Assembly: GCA_027074805.1 (NCBI GenBank)
Contig: JALTCK010000026.1
Location: forward strand, 1 to 10,067
DNA: 10,067 nucleotides
Direction: 5' to 3'
Source of the DNA: Thermococcus sp.
Lineage (GTDB): Archaea; Methanobacteriota_B; Thermococci; Thermococcales; Thermococcaceae
In this document: in pieces, positions 4,879 to 10,067 of the stretch
Layout of the letters: every line of letters starts with the position of its first letter
Position numbering within the stretch: the stretch's first letter is position 1
The notes under the pieces: model-generated
Databases searched by the model: none
The model's input: the letters and a program-made list of their open reading frames with translations, nothing else
What the model was told of the DNA's origin: nothing
Position numbers and translations under genes: made by a program

Positions 4879-6489
4879 TCACTGTGTTAGGACAAAACCT
4901 TCCATCACCAGCACATCCAGTCCAGCTTTTCTAAAGGTTCTTAAAGCATGTTCGGGTGAGCAGACTATCGGTTCACCGTGCATGTTGAAGCTAGTGTTTA
5001 AAACGGCGCCGAGACCGCTTTTTCTCTCGAAAGTTTTTATAATCTCATAATAGTCTCGATTTACCTCCCTCCTCACCGCCTGTGGCCTCGTCGTGCCGTC
5101 AACGTGAACCACTGCTGGAGCCATCTCTCTGAAATCTTCACTCGCGGTGTAGCTCATAGTCATAAACTCGTTTGGACTACCGTTGAGGTCTTCAAGGTAT
5201 TCTCCGGCCCGCCTCCAGAGCAGCGAAGGGGCAAAGGGCTGAAACACGTCCCTTTTCAAGGCAACGTTTAATCTATCTTTAATATCTTCGTCCGTTGGAT
5301 TTGCCAGGATCGATCGGTTTCCTAGAGCTCTGGGTCCAAACTCCATTCTTCCTTGGAAGAATCCAACGAGCTTGCCATCAATGAGGGCATCGGCAACGAA
5401 TGCAGAAACGTCGCTCAATTCCTCGTATTCAATACCTTTGCTTCTCAAAAAGCTCTCCACCTCCTCCTTCCCATAGGTGGGCCCGAGGTAAACATGATTT
5501 AGCTTGAAGGGCTTCCAGTTTCCTTCCAGTCTTTCCATCTGTGCTTTGACAAACATAGCTGCTCCAAAGGCCAAGCCACCGTCGTCCATCGCAGGAAATA
5601 TCCAGAGGTTATCATCCCCAAGAATGTGCCTCAAAACTGCATTCGCCTTCACGTTCTGGGCAACCCCACCAGCGTAGGCCACAGGAAGGTTGTATCCCTT
5701 CAGTTTGAGACCCAGTTCCTCGATAAGCCTCTCGAGGTGGGCCTGGGCACTTGCCGCTATCTCTATGGCTTTTCTATGGAGCCTGCCATCGAGTTCCCCT
5801 CGTTTCATTTTGAGAGCTATTTCCCTCGTGTGTTCCAGAGGATAATCAAAGAACTCTGAGAGCTTCTTCGTCGCCTCGACGCCGATTACTTTCAGGTGGT
5901 TATCAAAACTTAAGCCATTGAGCTCTATGATTGAGCTTAAATCGTAGGTCGGCCTGCCATATGCGGCTAGACTCATCACCTTGCCTTCATGGTGCATTGG
6001 TTTGAAACCGAGGAGTTCTGTAACCGAAGCATAAAAATCTCCAGGGGAGTCGAGGTAGGTGCTCTGGGCTATTCGCATCATTTCTCCATCTCTTGCCATG
6101 TATATGGACGAGCTGAGGCCGTCACCGGCGGCGTCTATACTCACTGCTAGAGCATTCTCCCAGCCCGAGGTGTAGTAAGCAGAAGCTGAATGAGCTAGGT
6201 GATGTTCGACGAAGAGAATCTTCCTCTTAAACTCCGGCCCAAAAATTGCCTTCAGGTTGGTTTCAAGCTCTATGAGACGCTTTCTCTTCCTGAATATGCC
6301 TGCGATGGCTATTATCTCGACATCTTCTGGAGAGGCATGAACCATTTCAAGGGCCTTTTCAATACTCAGTCTGGGAAAGCCGCGGTACTTTTTGACTCTC
6401 TTTAATCTCTCCTCGTTGACAGCAAGGATTCTTGCCCCGTCTATTAGGACTACTCCAGCGTCATGCCCATCATGTATTCCGAGTATCAT
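4879..6489 (-). CDS. NodU/CmcH/TobZ-family carbamoyltransferase, 536 aa
   Basis: Enzymes of this family transfer a carbamoyl group from carbamoyl phosphate, through carbamoyl-adenylate, to a hydroxyl group of a sugar or antibiotic. The N-terminal Kae1-like ATPase-fold domain begins MILGIHDGHDAG and has the metal-binding HxxxH in EHHLAHSA (His96, His100). It continues with SIDAAGDG (117-124) and the nucleotide motif YAGGVAQNVKAN (272-283). The C-terminal YrdC-like domain has the family signature FFQGRMEFGPRALGNRS (377-393) and LNTSFNMHGEP (497-507). All key motifs are intact, so it should be active. It lacks the acylphosphatase and zinc-finger domains of HypF, so it is not the hydrogenase maturation protein. 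ATG 6489 is chosen by family N-terminus; the TATA-like TTTTAAAA at 6511-6518 would give an almost leaderless message there. GTG 6510 is an alternative. The acceptor substrate is unknown, and no sugar- or antibiotic-synthesis genes lie beside it. Confidence 0.92.
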   Translation of the reverse strand: MILGIHDGHDAGVVLIDGARILAVNEERLKRVKKYRGFPRLSIEKALEMVHASPEDVEIIAIAGIFRKRKRLIELETNLKAIFGPEFKRKILFVEHHLAHSASAYYTSGWENALAVSIDAAGDGLSSSIYMARDGEMMRIAQSTYLDSPGDFYASVTELLGFKPMHHEGKVMSLAAYGRPTYDLSSIIELNGLSFDNHLKVIGVEATKKLSEFFDYPLEHTREIALKMKRGELDGRLHRKAIEIAASAQAHLERLIEELGLKLKGYNLPVAYAGGVAQNVKANAVLRHILGDDNLWIFPAMDDGGLAFGAAMFVKAQMERLEGNWKPFKLNHVYLGPTYGKEEVESFLRSKGIEYEELSDVSAFVADALIDGKLVGFFQGRMEFGPRALGNRSILANPTDEDIKDRLNVALKRDVFQPFAPSLLWRRAGEYLEDLNGSPNEFMTMSYTASEDFREMAPAVVHVDGTTRPQAVRREVNRDYYEIIKTFERKSGLGAVLNTSFNMHGEPIVCSPEHALRTFRKAGLDVLVMEGFVLTQ

Positions 6490-6510
6490 GTAGGGCACTA
6501 GTCTTTCCAC

Positions 6511-6518
6511 TTTTAAAA
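6511..6518 (-). promoter_or_regulatory. Probable TATA box of the carbamoyltransferase gene
   Basis: The minus strand reads TTTTAAAA. A start 25 nt on falls at about 6489-6490, exactly at the ATG, which implies a leaderless message; no strong ribosome site is seen. A second AT-rich element at 6531-6540 would instead give a 20-nt leader. Confidence 0.45.
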
Positions 6519-6535
6519 CTTGGTCTCAAATTTGT

Positions 6536-6554
6536 AAAAGTAAAGGTTAAAAAC
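6536..6554 (+). promoter_or_regulatory. BRE/TATA-like promoter of the secreted-protein gene
   Basis: A purine-rich stretch (AAAAGTAAAG) leads into GTTAAAAAC, with TTAAAAA as the TATA element. Transcription would begin near 6576, leaving a 10-nt leader with GGTGAT before ATG 6586. The TATA region happens to fit GTTn3AAC, the SurR core, but without the extended half-site. Confidence 0.5.
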
Positions 6555-6585
6555 AGGATGATGTAACCCCCTATGGGTGATGATA

Positions 6586-6981
6586 ATGAAAAAAGCGGTT
6601 ACAATGTTGTTGATCTTGATGTTGGCTCTGATTCCAGTAACTGGCTCCGTCAGAGCAACCAGCACTGGCAGCGGTGTCGTGGGGGCAGCGCTGGTGTGGT
6701 ATTACCTATATCTCCATGAGAACAAGACCTTCTCGGAACTATACAATTTGAGTGTGCAGAACGGCGTGGACAACGAAACCCTTACCCTTGCTCACAACCT
6801 CTCAGTTAACGCCAGCAGGGAGTTCAAGACGGCACTTAGCTTTGGGACTCCGAAGAAACTTTCTCGCATTCGCTGGTTGCCCTTCATGATGCATGTAAGA
6901 AAGGCCTATCTGAACCTCATGGAAGCCACTGAGCTCCTGAAAAAAGCCCTTGAGAAAAAAGGAATTGAGACTTCCTCTTGA
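6586..6981 (+). CDS. Small secreted protein with clustered N-glycosylation sequons, 131 aa, function unknown
   Basis: I recognise no family. The N-terminus is a classical signal peptide: two lysines, a hydrophobic core (about residues 4-19, TMLLILMLALIPV) and small residues before a Ser/Thr/Gly-rich stretch. Cleavage is likely around residues 20-25. Residues 31-43 are again hydrophobic (VVGAALVWYYLYL). Five N-glycosylation sequons fall within about 30 residues: N46KT, N54LS, N63ET, N71LS and N75AS. The C-terminal half is basic and probably helical, ending in a charged helix (ELLKKALEKK). ATG 6586 is chosen because GGTGAT (6576-6581) lies 4 nt upstream; GTG 6577 and ATG 6580 overlap that site. 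It is divergent from the carbamoyltransferase, with about 96 bp between the starts. It is likely an exported or cell-surface glycoprotein. Confidence 0.75.
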   Translation: MKKAVTMLLILMLALIPVTGSVRATSTGSGVVGAALVWYYLYLHENKTFSELYNLSVQNGVDNETLTLAHNLSVNASREFKTALSFGTPKKLSRIRWLPFMMHVRKAYLNLMEATELLKKALEKKGIETSS

Positions 6982-6988
6982 CTTTAGG

Positions 6989-6993
6989 TTTTT
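6989..6993 (+). terminator. Short T run after the secreted-protein gene
   Basis: A T5 run starts 7 nt after the stop codon on the plus strand, in an AT-rich convergent gap. It is consistent with archaeal T-tract termination, but short. Confidence 0.35.
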
Positions 6994-7014
6994 CGATGTC
7001 TTACTTTAAATTTT

Positions 7015-7021
7015 AAAAAAA
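7015..7021 (-). terminator. T-tract terminator of proS
   Basis: On the minus strand a T7 run begins 8 nt past the proS stop and is followed by AAAATTTAAAG. T-rich runs without a required hairpin are sufficient for archaeal termination. Confidence 0.55.
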
Positions 7022-7029
7022 CAAAGGGT

Positions 7030-8472
7030 TCAGTAAGTCCTCGCAAACCTCGCAATAAACTTGGCTTCCCTGCCACAGATCGGGCATCTCTTTCCTTCGG
7101 GGGCTTTGGCCTTCTCCTCAGGGTAGGGAATTCCGAGCATCTTGGCGTCGAGCTCTTCCTCCATCTTAAGGCCACACTCATCGCTTCCGCACCAGGGGAT
7201 CTCAACTATTCCCCGCCTGTCCTCGAAAACCTCTTTTGCCTCCTCTATCGTGTCAACACGCTTGATGTGTTCATCAAGGAAACTCTTGGCGCGGCTGTAG
7301 AGGTTCCCGTGGATTGCATCAAGGGTCTTTTTAACCTCCCCAACGATGTTATCGCGCTCTACCACCCTCTTCTCAAGGGTGTCGCGCCTCGCGAGGACGG
7401 CCTTCCTGCCCTCGACGTCCCTCGGGCCGACCTCGATTCTCAGGGGAACGCCCTTCAGCTCCCAGTCATAGTATTTCCTCCCGGGCCTTATGTCGCGCTC
7501 GTCCACGTGAGCACGAAGGCCCACATTCCTCAGTTCTTCTGCTATCTCTCGAGCGTAGGCGAAAACGTCCGCCTCGGCGTTCTTCTTTGGTATCGGGACG
7601 ATTACAACCTGAATCGGGGCTACCGTTGGTGGGAGTACCATTCCTCTGTCATCGCCGTGAACCGCTATGACCGCCGCTAAAAGGCGCTCACTCATTCCAT
7701 ATGTTGTTTGGTGAACGAATTCATGATCCCCCGTTTCAGTTTCGTACTTTATGTCGTAGGCTTTCGAGAAGTTCTGCTTGTAGTTGTGCATCGTGCCTAT
7801 CTGAAGGGTTCTTCCATCGGGCATCATTATCTCGGCGCCCAGTGAGTAGAAAGCACCGGGAAATTTGTCCCATTCAGGTCTTTTCGAGATTATGTAGGGC
7901 AAAGCAAGGAACTTGGCGAGACGGTCGAATATCTCAAGGTCCTCTTTTATCTGTCTCTCCGCATCCTCGTAACTGTCGTGAGCCGTGTGGGCTTCAAAGA
8001 ACCGGCTGATTTCTCTCACACGGATGAGGGGTCTCGTGTGTTTGGTTTCGTAGCGGTAGACGTTCACTATCTGATAGACCTTGAATGGCAAATCGGCATG
8101 GGAGCGAATCCAGAGCGAGAACATCGAGTACATGGCCGTCTCACTAGTCGGACGAAGGATGAGCTTCACATCAAGCGGGTCAAGGCCAGCGTGAGTAATC
8201 CAGTAAACCTCATCCTCAAAGCCCTTTATGTGCTCGGCCTCCTTCTGAAACTCCGTTTCAGGAATTAATGCCGGGAACAGGACCTCCTCATGGCCCGTTC
8301 TATCCATCTCGGAGTGAATGAAGCGCTCGATATTGCGCATAATCTTGAGGCCGTATGGGAGCCAGACGTTCATCCCCTTAACCGGGTACCTCTTGTCGAT
8401 TATTCCAACACTCTCGATGAGGTCGTTGTACCACTCGCTAAACTCCTCGCTCCATTTCTTCCTCTCCACCAC
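7030..8472 (-). CDS. proS: Prolyl-tRNA synthetase, archaeal/eukaryal type, 480 aa
   Basis: A cytoplasmic class II aminoacyl-tRNA synthetase that charges tRNA-Pro. It has the motif 1 region (GMNVWLPYG onward to VLFPALIPETEF, about residues 34-75) and motif 2 (NVYRYETKHTRPLIRVREISRFFEAHTAH, about 137-165, described by its RYE and RFFE ends). Motif 3 is GMSERLLAAVIAVHGDDRG (about 259-277). The anticodon-binding domain follows, with the C-terminal zinc-type domain (Cys428, 433, 463, 466) and a terminal Tyr (FARTY). No bacterial-type editing insertion is present between motifs 2 and 3, as expected for the archaeal/eukaryal class. Several GTG codons crowd the start. GTG 8472 is preferred because GGTGG (8482-8478) lies 5 nt upstream; GTG 8481 overlaps that site and would add three residues, and GTG 8469 is also possible. 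It is divergent from the dehydrogenase gene and single by appearance. Confidence 0.97.
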   Translation of the reverse strand: MVERKKWSEEFSEWYNDLIESVGIIDKRYPVKGMNVWLPYGLKIMRNIERFIHSEMDRTGHEEVLFPALIPETEFQKEAEHIKGFEDEVYWITHAGLDPLDVKLILRPTSETAMYSMFSLWIRSHADLPFKVYQIVNVYRYETKHTRPLIRVREISRFFEAHTAHDSYEDAERQIKEDLEIFDRLAKFLALPYIISKRPEWDKFPGAFYSLGAEIMMPDGRTLQIGTMHNYKQNFSKAYDIKYETETGDHEFVHQTTYGMSERLLAAVIAVHGDDRGMVLPPTVAPIQVVIVPIPKKNAEADVFAYAREIAEELRNVGLRAHVDERDIRPGRKYYDWELKGVPLRIEVGPRDVEGRKAVLARRDTLEKRVVERDNIVGEVKKTLDAIHGNLYSRAKSFLDEHIKRVDTIEEAKEVFEDRRGIVEIPWCGSDECGLKMEEELDAKMLGIPYPEEKAKAPEGKRCPICGREAKFIARFARTY

Positions 8473-8502
8473 AAGCACCACCTAAAATGAGAACCGAAAA
8501 AA

Positions 8503-8517
8503 GTTTTTAAGCTTTCC
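8503..8517 (-). promoter_or_regulatory. BRE/TATA promoter of proS
   Basis: The minus strand reads GGAAAGC (BRE) then TTAAAAAC (TATA). The predicted start near 8482 gives about a 10-nt leader carrying the GGTGG ribosome site. Confidence 0.65.
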
Positions 8518-8531
8518 CCGCCCGACAAAAA

Positions 8532-8541
8532 GCTTAATACC
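8532..8541 (+). promoter_or_regulatory. TATA-like promoter of the dehydrogenase-peptidase operon
   Basis: GCTTAATACC follows an A-rich BRE-like ACAAAAA. Transcription would begin near 8561, just before the AAGGTGAT ribosome site and ATG 8572. It sits 15 bp from the proS BRE, so the two divergent promoters are nearly back to back. Confidence 0.5.
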
Positions 8542-8571
8542 CCGTTTCGATAAGGGTCTTAAGGTGATACC

Positions 8572-9573
8572 ATGAGGCCAAAGGTGGCAGTTCTGTTCAA
8601 AATGAAGAGTAAACCAACCGAGGAGCTGAAAAAGTACGCCGATGTGGAGTTCATCCTGTATCCAAGCATTGATGAGCTGAAGAAACTCATAACTGAGTTC
8701 GACGGGGTCATAATCTCTCCGCTGAACCCCTTCCCGAGGGAGGTAATCGAGAGGGCCGAGAGGCTCAAGGTTATAAGCTGCCATTCAGCAGGTTACGACC
8801 ACGTTGACATTGAGGCCGCGACCGAGCGCGGGATTTACGTTACGAAGGTCGCGGGAGTCTTGAGCGAGGCAGTGGCTGAGTTCGCCGTTGGCCTTACGAT
8901 AGCACTCCTCAGAAAGATAGCCCACACGGACAGGTTCATCCGCTCGGCGAAGTGGGACTCTCACAAGACGGTTTGGACGAAATTCAAGGAGATAGAGACC
9001 CTCTACGGCAAGAAGGTGGGCATCCTCGGCATGGGCGCCATAGGGAAAGCCATAGCGAGGAGAATGAAGGCGATGGGGACGGAGATACTCTACTGGTCGC
9101 GCTCAAGGAAAGAGGAGGTCGAGAAGGAGGTTGGGGCAGTTTACAGACCTCTCGAGGATGTTCTGAGGGAGAGCGACATAGTGATTCTGGCCCTCCCGGC
9201 AACGCCGGAAACCCACCACATCATCAATGAGGAGCGGATAAAGCTCCTCGAGGGCAAGTACCTGGTGAACATAGGGCGCGGAACGCTGGTTGACGAGAAG
9301 GCTATTGTCAAGGCCATTGAAGAGGGCAAACTCAAGGGCTACGCCACCGATGTCTTCGAAAAGGAGCCAGTCCAGGAGCACGAGCTCTTCGAATATGAGT
9401 GGGAGACGGTATTAACGCCACACTACGCGGGCCTGTCAAAGGAGGCCATGGAAGACATGGGATTCCAGGCCGTTAAAAACCTCCTCGCCGTTCTTCGCGG
9501 CGAGGTTCCCGAGACGCTCGTCAACAGGGAAGTCCTAAAAATCCGCCCGCCAGAGGAGGTTAAGATGCTCTGA
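8572..9573 (+). CDS. D-2-hydroxyacid dehydrogenase family oxidoreductase, 333 aa
   Basis: An NAD(P)H-dependent oxidoreductase that would interconvert a 2-oxoacid and a D-2-hydroxyacid. The catalytic domain is formed by both ends of the chain, with the Rossmann domain between. Visible are GMGAIG (153-158), the catalytic triad Arg236 (NIGRG), Glu265 (DVFEKEP) and His284 (TPHYAG). Basic residues follow the second Rossmann strand (WSRSRK, 175-180), as in NADP-using glyoxylate reductases, so NADPH is likely. The chain closely matches what I recall of the P. horikoshii protein PH0520, whose structure is known but whose substrate is not established. It is more distant from the characterised glyoxylate reductase GyaR, so no gene symbol is given. 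The start has GGTGA 4 nt upstream. An M42 peptidase follows after 10 bp, as in P. horikoshii (PH0519), so the pair forms a conserved operon. Confidence 0.93.
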   Translation: MRPKVAVLFKMKSKPTEELKKYADVEFILYPSIDELKKLITEFDGVIISPLNPFPREVIERAERLKVISCHSAGYDHVDIEAATERGIYVTKVAGVLSEAVAEFAVGLTIALLRKIAHTDRFIRSAKWDSHKTVWTKFKEIETLYGKKVGILGMGAIGKAIARRMKAMGTEILYWSRSRKEEVEKEVGAVYRPLEDVLRESDIVILALPATPETHHIINEERIKLLEGKYLVNIGRGTLVDEKAIVKAIEEGKLKGYATDVFEKEPVQEHELFEYEWETVLTPHYAGLSKEAMEDMGFQAVKNLLAVLRGEVPETLVNREVLKIRPPEEVKML

Positions 9574-9583
9574 GGTGGTTAGA

Positions 9584-10067
9584 ATGCTCGTCGAGGAACT
9601 GAGGGAGATAACGTCTATACCTGGCATTTCCGGCTACGAGGAGAAGGTAAGAGAAAAGCTCATCGAGTGGATAGAGCCCTACGCCGACTACACCGTGGAC
9701 ACCATCGGAAATCTCATCGTCGAGCTCGGTGAAGGTGAGCTTAAAACCATCTTCATGGCCCACATGGACGAGATTGGTCTGCTCATCACGGGAATAAGGC
9801 AGGATGGAAAGTTAACCTTCAAGAAGATAGGCGGCATAGACGACCGCCTTTTATACGGCAGGCATCTCGACGTTATCACCGAGAACGGGAAGCTCGACGG
9901 TGTTATCGGTGCCCTGCCGGTGCACCTCAACCTTGAGCGGAAGTTCGAGACCGTTCCCTGGAGCAAGCTAGTCATAGACATCGGCGCTGAGAGCAGGGAG
10001 GAAGCTGAGAAGCTCGGCGTTAAGGTTCTCGACTACGCCGTATTCAAGAAGCACTTCGCGGTTCTCA
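9584..10067 (+). CDS. M42-family TET aminopeptidase, 3'-truncated by window edge
   Basis: The first 161 residues of a di-metal aminopeptidase of the TET (tetrahedral dodecamer) family, which trims short peptides in the cytoplasm. Family members have about 330-350 residues, so roughly half is missing. It opens with the characteristic ITSIPGISGYE (9-19), has VDTIGNLIVE, and carries the first metal ligand and neighbouring acid in MAHMDEIGLLI (His60, Asp62). It also has the M42 segment IDIGAESREEAEKLGV (131-146), part of the inserted dimerisation/oligomerisation domain. The later metal ligands and the catalytic Glu fall beyond the edge. The start ATG 9584 has GGTGG 5 nt upstream and lies 10 bp after the dehydrogenase stop. 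By synteny with PH0520-PH0519 it corresponds to P. horikoshii TET1, a glutamyl aminopeptidase. That specificity is inferred from position, not from residues visible here. Confidence 0.92.
   Translation, partial: MLVEELREITSIPGISGYEEKVREKLIEWIEPYADYTVDTIGNLIVELGEGELKTIFMAHMDEIGLLITGIRQDGKLTFKKIGGIDDRLLYGRHLDVITENGKLDGVIGALPVHLNLERKFETVPWSKLVIDIGAESREEAEKLGVKVLDYAVFKKHFAVL

Noticed and set aside
4879..6489. HypF hydrogenase maturation carbamoyltransferase
   Set aside because: The protein lacks the N-terminal acylphosphatase and zinc-finger domains of HypF and has the NodU/TobZ two-domain layout and signature motifs.
6546..6554. A GTTn3AAC match (GTTAAAAAC) that could be a SurR site before the secreted-protein gene
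   Set aside because: It is an A-run TATA-like element, has no extended third GTT on either side, and one or two such cores are expected by chance in 10 kb. Kept only as a promoter element.
8984..9381. Long open frames on the opposite strand of the dehydrogenase, with similar ones opposite proS, pdo and the carbamoyltransferase
   Set aside because: These are shadow frames of strongly coding genes, with low-complexity Ser/Pro/Arg-rich or otherwise non-protein-like sequences and no ribosome sites of note.
1..10067. A mobile element, defence island or CRISPR array in the window
   Set aside because: No transposase, integrase, direct-repeat array, tRNA-linked attachment site or toxin-antitoxin pair was seen; gene content is mostly core Thermococcales metabolism.

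Overview
The window looks like a chromosomal segment of a hyperthermophilic archaeon of the order Thermococcales, most likely Thermococcus. The evidence is a redox-switch regulator of the SurR type divergent from a tandem-thioredoxin-fold protein disulfide oxidoreductase (Pdo), an archaeal-lipid geranylgeranyl reductase, an archaeal/eukaryal-type prolyl-tRNA synthetase, a TET-type M42 aminopeptidase, TATA/BRE promoters about 25 bp before predicted transcript starts, GGTG(A/G)-type ribosome binding sites, and very close packing. Several proteins closely match Pyrococcus proteins I remember (Pdo, PH1371 aminotransferase, PH0520 dehydrogenase). These comparisons are from memory, not from a search.

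Layout. 1-1541 (minus strand): a surR - ferredoxin - geranylgeranyl reductase operon with overlapping genes; the reductase runs off the left edge. 1542-1674: a divergent control region with two GTTn3AAC SurR-type operators. 1675-3592 (plus): pdo, a 64-residue two-helix membrane protein, and a 310-residue P-loop protein of unknown function with its own promoter. 3593-4762 (minus): a PLP aromatic/alanine-type aminotransferase whose end abuts the P-loop gene with no gap. 4879-6489 (minus): a NodU/TobZ-family carbamoyltransferase. 6586-6981 (plus): a small secreted protein rich in N-glycosylation sequons, divergent from the carbamoyltransferase. 7030-8472 (minus): proS. 8572-10067 (plus): a D-2-hydroxyacid dehydrogenase followed 10 bp later by a truncated M42 (TET) aminopeptidase.

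Functional picture. The left third is a redox/sulfur module. SurR senses oxidation through a CxxC in its DNA-binding domain, and Pdo handles protein disulfides. The ferredoxin and the reductase that saturates archaeal lipid side chains are co-transcribed with the sensor, so membrane-lipid saturation may fall under sulfur/redox control. The rest is mostly housekeeping (amino-acid metabolism, tRNA charging, peptide breakdown) with a few poorly understood genes in between. I see no tRNA or rRNA genes, CRISPR arrays, insertion sequences or integration sites. The most interesting items are the SurR operator layout, the regulator-ferredoxin-lipid reductase overlap, the orphan P-loop protein, and the stand-alone carbamoyltransferase with its divergent glycoprotein-like neighbour.
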